From contig CAJNDS010000560.1 in NCBI GenBank assembly GCA_905221605.1, forward strand, positions 64,001 to 113,685: a stretch of DNA of 49,685 nt, in the 5' to 3' direction. Origin of the DNA: Symbiodinium natans (lineage: Eukaryota > Sar > Dinophyceae > Suessiales > Symbiodiniaceae). The translations under genes were made by a program, and so were the position numbers. Below are positions 35,296 through 44,386 of the stretch, piece after piece. The notes under the pieces were generated by a model. The model ran no database searches. It saw only the letters and a list, made by a program, of their open reading frames with translations, and had not been told where the DNA came from. The stretch's first letter is position 1. Every line of letters begins with the position of its first letter.

Positions 35296-35639
35296 CAAAC
35301 CGCTGTACATGCGGGATCGTCACCACGCACTGCAAACAGGATGGAAAACAAGAACAGTTTTGCAGCCCAACATGAGATATGCTACACGTCCTTTTCAGCA
35401 GGGGGCAGGAGTGTGCCTGAGAGTCTCCTGCCAACGAAGACGCTCTCAGTGCACAGTGATATGGAGATGGGACGCCATCTCCACGTACCTGCAGTGATGG
35501 TTATAGACGTCCTGTAACGCAAGCTGTGTATGGTGCATCATCGCTGTTGCTTCAACTACTTCTACAAGAACGTGATTTTCGTTTTTGAACATCTGGTATT
35601 CGAGCATGGGGTGCATTCTTTGATGCCTGATCATGACAC

Positions 35640-35925
35640 GAAGATCCTGAGCCCATCAAGCTTGAGTGCAATGTGAAGCTGTCGCTATGCATGTCATGAG
35701 TAGCAAAGCAGCCGAGCAGAATCATGTGAACATGTCGAGTGAATGAGCACGAACACGGACAAGAACATGGAGAAGGTTCAGAACATGCGTTGCGAACATG
35801 TGGAAGGAATGCATCGTCATGAGTGACAGAGCATGATCAGCATGTGAGCATGTGTTTGCAATGCGAGTGAACATGTTGCTGCATGTGTGACGAGCATGAA
35901 GTGCAGTGGAGCATGTTCACGCGTT
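35640..35925. promoter_or_regulatory. CATG-dense spacer at left edge of the ORF cluster
   Basis: I count 15 CATG words in about 240 bp (35689-35920), in forms such as GCATGT, ACATGT, TCATGA and GCATGA, where about one would be expected by chance. The same density occurs in most spacers of the cluster and at 49490-49685. The function is unknown; candidates are protein-binding sites, repeated promoters or RNA-processing signals. Confidence 0.5.
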
Positions 35926-36464
35926 ACATACACGAGAGAAAGTTCCACCCATTCATATAAAACTCCATTCGTGATGTTCTTTGCCCTCTTTATTGACGTG
36001 TTCCTTGGTGACTTGATCGAGCATCTCTACCTTCGGAGCATCACCAACAACCAGCACATGCCAAACACTAAAACATAAAGTGTGTTATACAGCCAGCCCG
36101 CCCAGTGCCTAGGGCTGCGGGTGTCGGTGGAGCCTCGCTCCTACGCGTGAATGCTGCCTATGTTAGTCCCCACTCCGGTGTGGACGCATAGGATAATCAC
36201 AAAACTTATCTCGCCTGGCGAGCGAGAATGAAAAGGGTTACGCATTTTCGTGGATTAGTAACATGCTGGGTCCACTAATGTGGATTCCGCCCGATGTTTG
36301 GCAAGAAGGCCGGCGTGCCTTATGTGTCAGATTTGGTTTAGGACGAAGCGTTCAAGCACCCGGCATGATTGGCAACATTCTCTTTTGGTTCTGCCATTTT
36401 TGCGACCTTAAAGGACGTGTAGCTTCAGCGTAGCTCCACTATAGAGCCCAGTGAAGCAACACCA
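35926..36464. other. Leader region upstream of the first ORF
   Basis: No telomere repeats. It contains a small GGAG-CCTCG-CTCC hairpin at about 36131 and a 63-codon open frame (35887-36078) with a hydrophobic patch but no family signal. It probably holds the 5' leader of the cluster. Confidence 0.35.
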
Positions 36465-38297
36465 ATGGTACCGGAATCAGACGGTCGTCAGTGGCATCAC
36501 CCTCCTCCACCTCCACCTCCTCCTCCTCCGGTTCACCGACATGATGCACCGCAACAAAACCTGGTGGCTCCGTACCAATCCACGTGGCAGATGACGGACA
36601 CACATGGAGCTCCACCTGACGCACTTCAAGGAGCCCTCGTTCAGCGGGCACACCATGGACAAGACGCTCCACCATCGAACCACAATATGATGGTTCAACC
36701 AGGCCGTCCTACTCAACAACAAGCAGCTCAAGCCCCATGGCAACCATATCAAAGACACGCAATGGGACAGTTCGCTGACCCTCAATGCTCGACACACCAT
36801 CACCACCAATTCCCGGCTGGAGTCAATCAGCACGTTCCTCTCGCAGGACAACGAGGCCAACAAAGACCAAGCCCTCCGACTCCTGATGTTCCTCGTCCTC
36901 CTCCTCCACCAGTACAAGATGGTCGACCTCCTCAACACCAACAACCTCGACATCCAGATCATCGCCCACAACGTCCCTATCCGAGCATGACACCACTCCA
37001 GTATCAAGAACCATGCAGAGCCCATATGCATCATCAGCAACTTCAAGGTCAACCACTCAACGCGGTTCCTGGTGCACACCACCCAATGACGTCGGTAAAC
37101 CTCAGCCAGACCCATTGTCCTCCAGCACAACAAGAAGTTCGTGCAGTCGACCTAGATCTTCCACCAGCACACATGCAACGCCAAGATCAAGCCCATCCAG
37201 AACAACTACCGCATGGGAGAGACCCTCGATACGGGATGAGTCAACATAACAGCCTACAGCCTCAAGGACCTGCACCACCCGATCATTCGACATATCAAAT
37301 GTTAGTTCAGCAAGAAGATGCAAGACAAGTCGTGCTGCACCACGCCACGCAACCGCCAGGGGTGCAGCAGATCACGACACAGCAAGACCGGCCGTTACAA
37401 GCCAATCAGGAAACCACATCCCGAACCTCACACCATCCTGGCGCACAAGCAGAACATCTTCGTGGACCAGTACATCCTCAAGATCAACAATTCAATCAGC
37501 CACCGAACCACGCAGTGATACCGCAAGTCGGACACCAGAACCTCGTCAAACCAGACCACATTCTCCCGGAAGCACAACCTTCAGGAGACCAGACGACTAC
37601 ACAGGACCAACATTCTCAGATGGCGTCGACTTTGACGTCAACACCTATTATGCCTTCCACATCGGTACAGGACCTCACCCAGTTTGTCAGCTGCGTCACG
37701 AACATGTTCAAGCAGATCGTGCCCATGATGCATCAACCAACGTCGGGACCTGCAGGTCATCATGAAGGAGGACATGAACAGCCAAGTGAAGCAAGACGAC
37801 CTCCCGCAAGACACCGAAGCATAAGTGGATCCCGTACCCCTCAGTCCACCACGCAAAGTATCAGGACGCAACACACACGACCACCGTCAATATCGTCACC
37901 AGCGTCCCACAACATCAGACGTACTACATCAACCAAACCTCGTCGAGACCGTCATCGAAAGTCACCGGCCAGGTCGAAAACCGATACCAACAAGACACCG
38001 CACAATTTTGAGGATCCATCGAGAAGGCGCTCTTCTCCAAGCAGACCAGCTATTTCGCCGAGCCACACACCGTCCAGAACCAGAAGTTCATCAAGACCTA
38101 CCTCGAGAGCAACGCCAACCATCGTGCTGAAGGCCAGATCGAGACGTACGGATCACACATCCTCAAGCAGAAGGCACAGAAGCCTTACGCCTCCGTCCTC
38201 AACGAGACACCCTACGACCAGAACAAATTCGGAAATGTCACGAGTGGAAGTACATCACAATCACCAAAAGTTCACAGATCAAGAACGAGAACAGTAG
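36465..38297 (+). CDS. P/Q/H-rich protein with Arg/Ser-rich tail (Gag-like candidate)
   Basis: A 610-codon frame, the second longest in a single frame in the cluster. Residues 1-400 are dominated by Pro, Gln and His, with a run of Pro near residues 13-22, and look disordered. Residues about 405-435 form a short ordered patch (VQDLTQFVSCVTNMFKQIVP). Residues about 450-590 are rich in Arg, Ser and Thr, like the RS-rich regions of several cluster neighbours. I infer a nucleic-acid-binding structural role, possibly Gag-like; no family is recognised. The frame ends at a lone TAG, and the same frame then stays open through the next ORF. Parts of frames +1 and +2 over this gene are also open and have GC-rich third positions, so a few frameshifts cannot be excluded. 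Confidence 0.55.
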   Translation: MVPESDGRQWHHPPPPPPPPPPVHRHDAPQQNLVAPYQSTWQMTDTHGAPPDALQGALVQRAHHGQDAPPSNHNMMVQPGRPTQQQAAQAPWQPYQRHAMGQFADPQCSTHHHHQFPAGVNQHVPLAGQRGQQRPSPPTPDVPRPPPPPVQDGRPPQHQQPRHPDHRPQRPYPSMTPLQYQEPCRAHMHHQQLQGQPLNAVPGAHHPMTSVNLSQTHCPPAQQEVRAVDLDLPPAHMQRQDQAHPEQLPHGRDPRYGMSQHNSLQPQGPAPPDHSTYQMLVQQEDARQVVLHHATQPPGVQQITTQQDRPLQANQETTSRTSHHPGAQAEHLRGPVHPQDQQFNQPPNHAVIPQVGHQNLVKPDHILPEAQPSGDQTTTQDQHSQMASTLTSTPIMPSTSVQDLTQFVSCVTNMFKQIVPMMHQPTSGPAGHHEGGHEQPSEARRPPARHRSISGSRTPQSTTQSIRTQHTRPPSISSPASHNIRRTTSTKPRRDRHRKSPARSKTDTNKTPHNFEDPSRRRSSPSRPAISPSHTPSRTRSSSRPTSRATPTIVLKARSRRTDHTSSSRRHRSLTPPSSTRHPTTRTNSEMSRVEVHHNHQKFTDQEREQ

Positions 38298-38354
38298 GGA
38301 GACCTATATCAACGAGCTCTGCAAGACCCACACCGCCTGGAATGCGTCACGGAG

Positions 38355-39374
38355 ATGTACCATTCACAAGATCCTCCTGCCCCAGCGGACCCCAGCAGAG
38401 CACGAAACCGCAAGTACATGGAGGACCTCATCAAGGACATCAACGCGATCACTGCTGACCACACATGGTGGGCCACCGAACCGGCCCAGGAAGCGATTAG
38501 ACAGGTCGCCAGATCTTTTGCAGGTGCACACCCATCAATCACGCCCTACCTCTGCGGCTTCAGAGACACAGGCCCACCCCACTTCACGCTCACCTCCATC
38601 CAGCCAGCAATCTGGCACTTGGACCCTCACAACGCGAAGGCCAACCGGGCGAGCCAGCCCATGGTACAAGTCCTCGTCATACCACTTCGAAAGACACGTG
38701 AACCCCCATTTCCACAAGATGACACACGACCTCCACCTCCACCTCACAAAGGTACTTACCGAGCTTATTGGACCCACGCGACCGACGAGGCTGCTCTTTG
38801 GCACATACTACGCGAGGGATTTGTTCGACCTACAAATTGGCAAAGGACCAATTGGAGCAATGCAGACCTCACCTTCCAGGAAGCGTATCTGCCACATCGA
38901 GGGTTCAACGGATTTCACCAAGACACCTCACCAGACAATCATCAACTCGGCATCTGCCTCACCAACTTGCAGAAGGCACTTCGCATCCCCAAAGCAAAAG
39001 CCGGCCCCTCCGACGACACGATCAGCATTGGCTACACCGTCTTCGGCAAGATCAGGTCAGGGGCAGCGAGGCACTCACACATCAAAACAGGCGGTGGAGG
39101 ATGGACAACGCAGAAGGCTCTTCTCGAGGAGTACCTCAATGATCAACACCAGACCTACACCACCATTTTCTCCCACCCAGAGAAGAGCGTCATCGACTCA
39201 CAGAACGCGGAGATCACCGGCATCACCATGAACCCCTCTATCCCAGAACTACCACGCGCACCAGCTCTCGTAGATCCAGGTCGCCTAGAACATCAAGACG
39301 TACCAGAAGGGAGTGAAAATCAGAAAAGACATACTTCCTTTCCAGATCACACAGGAGGAGGCGAACCCGCTTGA
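38355..39374 (+). CDS. Conserved-looking hypothetical protein, in frame with the preceding ORF
   Basis: A 339-codon frame. The true reading frame opens at 38298, directly after the TAG of the previous ORF, so this may be the second half of a readthrough product. After a short Pro-rich start there is a helical segment (RKYMEDLIKDINAITADHTW), a globular middle, then YWTHATDEAALWHILREGFV near residues 137-156 and a Gly-rich stretch (HIKTGGGGWTTQK). The order aromatic-His-Ala/Thr, then Ala-rich helix, Ile-Leu-x-x-Gly-Phe, Pro weakly resembles the start of ADP-ribosyltransferase-type domains. I rate that as a hint only. Near the 3' end another frame encodes an RS-rich segment (SSRRSRSPRTSRRTRR), so the natural C-terminus may differ because of a frameshift. 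Confidence 0.6.
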   Translation: MYHSQDPPAPADPSRARNRKYMEDLIKDINAITADHTWWATEPAQEAIRQVARSFAGAHPSITPYLCGFRDTGPPHFTLTSIQPAIWHLDPHNAKANRASQPMVQVLVIPLRKTREPPFPQDDTRPPPPPHKGTYRAYWTHATDEAALWHILREGFVRPTNWQRTNWSNADLTFQEAYLPHRGFNGFHQDTSPDNHQLGICLTNLQKALRIPKAKAGPSDDTISIGYTVFGKIRSGAARHSHIKTGGGGWTTQKALLEEYLNDQHQTYTTIFSHPEKSVIDSQNAEITGITMNPSIPELPRAPALVDPGRLEHQDVPEGSENQKRHTSFPDHTGGGEPA

Positions 39375-39982
39375 ACAGCCAGAAGTGACGACGAGCATCC
39401 TTTTCACTTCCAATTCGACACCAGCTACCGGCAGGCATCCTTCACAGACTGCGACTCGTAAAGAAGTTCGGGACGAACCTTGCAGTTATCCGAAGTAGAA
39501 CTGTGCCACACCTAGCATGACATGCCACGTGGTCAGCTTGTTGCTGCTCTTCGCACTGCACGTCACATGTCACGCTGAAGCCAGCTTGCCACTTGAAATG
39601 TCATGAGTTGCCATGAAAGCGGTGCCTATCACCATGAAGACGTGAGTATTTTTGATGCTTCAACACGACATATTTGCTGATCGAACATTACATGTTCACT
39701 GTCTCACCCCATATCACGTGATTGTCACAGGAGGTCCACTACATGTGCGATTCCTGCAGTACATGTCCGACGTTTTGCCCCATGTCATGCTGAGATCGCA
39801 GAAGCCTCACGTGTTCATGCATGATGCAGCTGCACCTCATGTGCCCTACCGTCTCACCCGACAAGTTGTCACGAGCAGTGGAGTTCGCCACCATGACACT
39901 ACATGTCGCTTTCGGTTGCTCTTTGCATGCATCGCAGTTTTGTGATCACCGAAGCCAACAGAGTGGTCTCACACGTTGATCC
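39375..39982. promoter_or_regulatory. CATG-dense intergenic spacer 1
   Basis: About 19 CATG words in some 490 bp from 39495, in forms such as GCATGACATG, CACATGTCAC and TCATGCATGATG. A 97-codon open frame (39652-39945) spans part of it but has no domain. The spacer ends with TCTCACACGTTGATCCATG at the start of the next ORF. Confidence 0.5.
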
Positions 39983-42400
39983 ATGAACTCCGATGAGGAC
40001 ATAGAACACGCGTTACATCGCTGGCTGACCGGACAAGTGCCTGATCACTATGTCACGCAAGTATTTGGACCCCATATGCTGCAGCGGTGGCAGGCAATGC
40101 TTGTCAGCATAGTGGAGGAGAGTGACATCCCGATCGTCCACGACGAGACGACCCTACAACCTCGACCGTGGTCCACCAACATGCACCCCACCCGCTACAT
40201 CGACGGCATCGCCAATCAAGAAGATGGACTCAGCCAGTCAGTCAATCGGTTCAGGCAACACACTATACGGGCCAAACTCCTACACCAATCTAGACTACGA
40301 CCCTTGGAGATGGAGTACCAACACAGCCTGGGCATGAATTACCTGACGGACGTAGAAATCACACCTGGCCGACAAGCTCAAGCAACCACAACTGCCAACA
40401 ACTGCCCCAGGACCATCGCTCCAGCTACCACCGCACAAGAACACGCCAGTCAGTTTCACAGATGGTATCCCACTAGACAGGCAGTCCCACCGGACCAGGC
40501 CACGGGTATGTTCATGCAACCAACTGACGAGCACAATCCAGTCCGAGAACTCCAGACATGGCATACTGGTACTTTTCCACACATACCAGTACCCCCGGAT
40601 CGACGAGTACCTGATCATGACGAACCTCCCCGACTAGATCGATCCAGGTCACCACTCCGCAATCCCGGAGTCCATACAAGAGGCACTTTGACCACCAGCT
40701 TACAACAAATCTACGACAGTTTGGGACAAGAAGTTGATCCACAACGGACTTCCCAACATCATGATCACGGTCATCTTCTTCCAGTACTACCAGTTGATCA
40801 ACTTGAACCAGGTCAAGCACCATGGTGGAGACGCCCAATCAAACCGGAACTATTACACATGTTGCCGCAGGTGGAACCCCACCAATGGGAACTACAAGAG
40901 GACGGCACACCGGTCATCAGATATTATCCCAACCGGATGAACTTCCTGCCCAAGCAGCTCGTCCACAAGTTCCCGTCCATCATTCAAGAGACACAGAGGA
41001 GCATACTCATGTCTTGGAATGAGTACATCGACGACCCAGCCACTCACGTGCAAATGATCCGCCATGCTGAATCCCTAAACGAGGACTCCATACATCGTCG
41101 ACATCACCGAATCAAAACATTGCTCCAGGACGTCATGGCGGGACCATCAGGACTTCGCATCTTGCAGTTCACGGCGTACCAGTTCCGTGTGTTGGTGCGC
41201 AAAGGCACCAATCCCGACATGACCACCATGCCCAACCTATACCAGCTGTGGCATTGGGGCTACATCAAGTTCAGGAGTGTCAACGAAGAGCTCTGGATCT
41301 TCACCCACAACTTTGCGGACCCTCAAACCATGGCTCGATTGGAACAAACGTGTGTGCAATGTCACCGGCTCTGGACAGTTCAGGTTATGCCCAGTACTGC
41401 AGGTCTTGTGCCGATCCTGCCCAAAACTCAAGACCTCTGCGTGGCCGTCCACAACACCAACCCTCCTTTTCACCAACCTATGGCAGCCAAATACAACACC
41501 ATCTCCGGCATCATGACTTCGCAGGCCGTTAGCAACATCGTCTTTCGCAAAGTACACGCAGACGTACAGCTACACAGAACATGGCCCAGCGTGGATTCGG
41601 CGGTTCAATCGGATTATGACGACGATACCTTTCTTCTACCAGACGAGTGCCCCACCAACATATGGACCGATACACTACAGAAAGTGACCAACACCACCTC
41701 CTGGACGGCACCTTCGGAATCCGACATCAGGACCAAGCTCACTGTGGACCACATCTTTCACGACATGCTTCCCCACATGGTATGGACACCCAGATTCGCA
41801 ATACCATTGACCTCACAGCAGACTCACGCCATTCAAATTTCGACCAAGGCGGCACACGTACTACACCGACTGTGGGACCCACTTATTTTCACCTTCGCAG
41901 ATCCATGCCACGCTTCACATGGCCACGACACCGGACATTCCAGTCAACCGAGATTCACTGAGAAGTTCTACAAGATCGACACAGATGGACACATTCCCAT
42001 GATCGCCATCCCAGCCAGCAGCATCAAAGAAGCTCATGCAGATTGGGCGTGGTTCCAATCTCAGCAAGAACCACAAAAAACGTTCAGATGGCTCCCACTA
42101 CCGCTAGCTACCACGACTTTGGCCAGAAACCATTCAGTCTACTGGATCAAGTACAACCAAGGAAGCCAAGTGCAACGTCATCACGCTCAACATGTTCATC
42201 AGCCCAGTTGGTTCGCTCTTGAAGGGGTCTTCACACCCTTCCAACAAGATCCCCCACTCGAACCAGATCAGGCCATCCCTACACCAACACAACAGGAGTG
42301 GGAAGATTTCATTGGTCAAAGACGAGCTCTATTAGAACTCCAACGATGCACTACAACAGACCGACCAGACGAATCACATGAGTGGCATCATGTACGTTGA
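39983..42400 (+). CDS. Large hypothetical protein of the element (805 aa)
   Basis: The longest single-frame ORF in the window. Residues 1-130 are mixed and acidic to neutral. Residues about 130-290 are Pro/Gln/His-rich and include a short LDRSRSPLRNPG motif. Residues about 310-800 look folded, with many Trp, Tyr, Phe and His, and contain a CVQC pair (about residue 454). Third positions favour C in the folded part, as in the RT gene. I recognise no family; it lacks RT, protease, integrase or endonuclease signatures. Its place between the Gag-like gene and the RT gene, on the same strand and behind a spacer of the same type, ties it to the element. The start at 39983 is chosen because it follows the TCACAC-N8-CATG context seen at other starts. 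Confidence 0.8.
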   Translation: MNSDEDIEHALHRWLTGQVPDHYVTQVFGPHMLQRWQAMLVSIVEESDIPIVHDETTLQPRPWSTNMHPTRYIDGIANQEDGLSQSVNRFRQHTIRAKLLHQSRLRPLEMEYQHSLGMNYLTDVEITPGRQAQATTTANNCPRTIAPATTAQEHASQFHRWYPTRQAVPPDQATGMFMQPTDEHNPVRELQTWHTGTFPHIPVPPDRRVPDHDEPPRLDRSRSPLRNPGVHTRGTLTTSLQQIYDSLGQEVDPQRTSQHHDHGHLLPVLPVDQLEPGQAPWWRRPIKPELLHMLPQVEPHQWELQEDGTPVIRYYPNRMNFLPKQLVHKFPSIIQETQRSILMSWNEYIDDPATHVQMIRHAESLNEDSIHRRHHRIKTLLQDVMAGPSGLRILQFTAYQFRVLVRKGTNPDMTTMPNLYQLWHWGYIKFRSVNEELWIFTHNFADPQTMARLEQTCVQCHRLWTVQVMPSTAGLVPILPKTQDLCVAVHNTNPPFHQPMAAKYNTISGIMTSQAVSNIVFRKVHADVQLHRTWPSVDSAVQSDYDDDTFLLPDECPTNIWTDTLQKVTNTTSWTAPSESDIRTKLTVDHIFHDMLPHMVWTPRFAIPLTSQQTHAIQISTKAAHVLHRLWDPLIFTFADPCHASHGHDTGHSSQPRFTEKFYKIDTDGHIPMIAIPASSIKEAHADWAWFQSQQEPQKTFRWLPLPLATTTLARNHSVYWIKYNQGSQVQRHHAQHVHQPSWFALEGVFTPFQQDPPLEPDQAIPTPTQQEWEDFIGQRRALLELQRCTTTDRPDESHEWHHVR

Positions 42401-42634
42401 AAGAATCTTTTGCAGAGGGGCTTGCAGCTCTTGTCTCACCATGCCACGAGCATCCACGCAGCATGAGTCGAGTTCGGATTAATCAATGCCATGACACGAC
42501 ATTTGTGCTTGACATGTTTCATGCATGCGGCATGTGTCCAAACGATTCAGAAGTGCTTCACGTGCTTGTTCATGCCGTCGCAGCGTCTATTCCAAGTCTC
42601 ACCACACGCCTCAGAGCCAAATCACATTCACGTC
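42401..42634. promoter_or_regulatory. CATG-dense intergenic spacer 2
   Basis: About 11 CATG words, including ACATGTTTCATGCATGCGGC followed by ATGTG. The open frame of the next gene extends upstream into this spacer to 42491, but that part (Cys/Met/Phe-rich) looks like spacer, so I place the gene start at 42635. Confidence 0.5.
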
Positions 42635-44326
42635 ATGACAGACAGAACCAGACGACATGATGATCGCAACGCTCGCCCCCATGCTCGACACCAAGACCGA
42701 CAAGTCGCGAGACCGTCCAGAAGATTCAGTACACCACGACCGTCAAGGAGACAAAGAAGCAGATCACGCCAACCCCGATCCTCCTGCACGTCAAGACGAA
42801 GTTCCATTCCATTTTCGAGACCGACGCATAGGAGACACAGATCATCACCCACAACCAGCCCGAGACGATCCTTCAGCACAAGGAGCACAGCACGCAGCCG
42901 AAGCCCCAAACACGCACGTCATCAAGGCTTACCAGTTTTTCGAAACTCGCCAACTACCTCTCAGCCTTCAGCCGTGACCACACCCCATCACACCACCCCC
43001 AAAGCCAGAGCCAAAGAGATATTGCGAGACGTCTTCAGCCAGCCCGACAACGACCTCCCGGAGCATTGGGACACCACGGACATGCTCTATGACCAAAACC
43101 AATACGGGGGACTACAGATGCCCAGAACAGTTCCAGCCACAGCGTCAGCACGCAAGAATGGCACCTCAGGCATGGACCCGCTGGACATCAAAGTTTGGCA
43201 AGTGGCCTTCGAAGGGAAACACAACTACATGCTTCGCCAACTGGCTAATGGGAGATGGACACAGTTTCAAGGACACAAGTCACTACCCGACGCGATCTTT
43301 CACATGAAATTGTCCACCTTCATTCGGAACAGAGGCATTCGCGTCGAAACCATCGCCGTCAACTACTGGAAGTGGAAGAACGGCACAGAGATGCTCCCCA
43401 GCGAAGCTCAACGCAAAGAAACTATGGACCTCCTCGTCAACAACATCGGCGACCTCCTCATGCGCTACAACAACCCACCGGCCGTCCAACCGCAAGTCAG
43501 AGCTCAGCTCGCTGAAAAAGAAGCTGAAATTGCAAACCTACGTGCACAACTCGCCAGCCAGAACCGCAAAACACCATTCCCGCAGGGAATCATCCCACCC
43601 ACCCAGATGCAGATGCCGCAGTTCTTCGAAACAACACAGTGCCACGCCCAGACTTCATCCGCACAAGACAGACCACCTACCGTGGTTCCCACAACTGAAG
43701 TGGCACACCATCTTCCTCCCACCCCGGTTAGCGAAACGCACCCAACCGGCCAAGTTCCAACAACCCAGACCATGCCACCTCCACCTGCCCCAACCCAGCA
43801 CCAAACCTACGCGGACATGGACTTCGAGGACGTTCACATCGGCGGCATCGAAACACCATCTTACCAGCCCAGCCCAGTATCAGAAGCTCCCACGCCCAAA
43901 CCCGCCCCGACCCCCCAGCTTTTCGACTCGCCCAACACCAGACAGAACAAGGTGCTCCTCGACCTCGTGAAGACCTTCGACAACGACGAACTTATACAGT
44001 ACCTCAGCGAAATCGCACCGAAAGCAGAGAAGTCGGAGAACCTCAAGATGGACAAAATCAAGCAAGTTCATGAACTCACCAGCTCCTTGACACGATACGC
44101 GGCACCATCAGCCACGTCGTGGATCAATACTTTGAAGCTGAGTGGACCACGACTACAAGCTCAAAAGGAAATTGCCACACGTCTCACCGTATTCGCAGAG
44201 GCCAATCCGAAGAGCGAAGCATACCAAGCCATGGTGAAAGCATGGTCACTTCCAAAGTTGTCCAGCACAGCCGGCACGGCAGCGGTGGCCACAGTGGTTG
44301 CCGGCCTCGCCGCTTACCTACATTGA
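42635..44326 (+). CDS. RS-rich coiled-coil protein with hydrophobic C-terminal tail
   Basis: 563 codons from the ATG at 42635, the first start after the CATG-rich spacer and in an AATCACATTCACGTCATG context. Residues 1-95 are Arg/Ser-rich with SRSRQPRSS and RSRSPKHARH. Residues about 120-280 look folded (for example VNYWKWKNGTEMLPSEAQRK). A short coiled coil follows at about 290-315 (QLAEKEAEIANLRAQLASQN), then a Pro/Thr-rich linker, then a second helical domain at about 430-530 (NKVLLDLVKTFDNDELIQYL). The extreme C-terminus (GTAAVATVVAGLAAYLH) is hydrophobic and could anchor the protein in a membrane. The stop lies only 60 bp before the RT start, without a CATG spacer, so the two may be expressed together. 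Role unknown; a structural or nucleic-acid-binding partner of the RT is likely. Confidence 0.8.
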   Translation: MTDRTRRHDDRNARPHARHQDRQVARPSRRFSTPRPSRRQRSRSRQPRSSCTSRRSSIPFSRPTHRRHRSSPTTSPRRSFSTRSTARSRSPKHARHQGLPVFRNSPTTSQPSAVTTPHHTTPKARAKEILRDVFSQPDNDLPEHWDTTDMLYDQNQYGGLQMPRTVPATASARKNGTSGMDPLDIKVWQVAFEGKHNYMLRQLANGRWTQFQGHKSLPDAIFHMKLSTFIRNRGIRVETIAVNYWKWKNGTEMLPSEAQRKETMDLLVNNIGDLLMRYNNPPAVQPQVRAQLAEKEAEIANLRAQLASQNRKTPFPQGIIPPTQMQMPQFFETTQCHAQTSSAQDRPPTVVPTTEVAHHLPPTPVSETHPTGQVPTTQTMPPPPAPTQHQTYADMDFEDVHIGGIETPSYQPSPVSEAPTPKPAPTPQLFDSPNTRQNKVLLDLVKTFDNDELIQYLSEIAPKAEKSENLKMDKIKQVHELTSSLTRYAAPSATSWINTLKLSGPRLQAQKEIATRLTVFAEANPKSEAYQAMVKAWSLPKLSSTAGTAAVATVVAGLAAYLH

Positions 44327-44386
44327 CTAGGCACCTTATTAGCATTCACACAACCATCGGGACGACTCAACAAGATTCACACTTCC

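Noticed and set aside
35025-35517. Val-Arg-Ala-Cys and His-Thr repeat ORFs
   Set aside because: They are translations of the TGCG/TGGG/TG microsatellite.
36477-37133. Minus-strand 218-codon ORF
   Set aside because: It is the antisense shadow of a CA-rich region with few stops; no domain and opposite to all supported genes.
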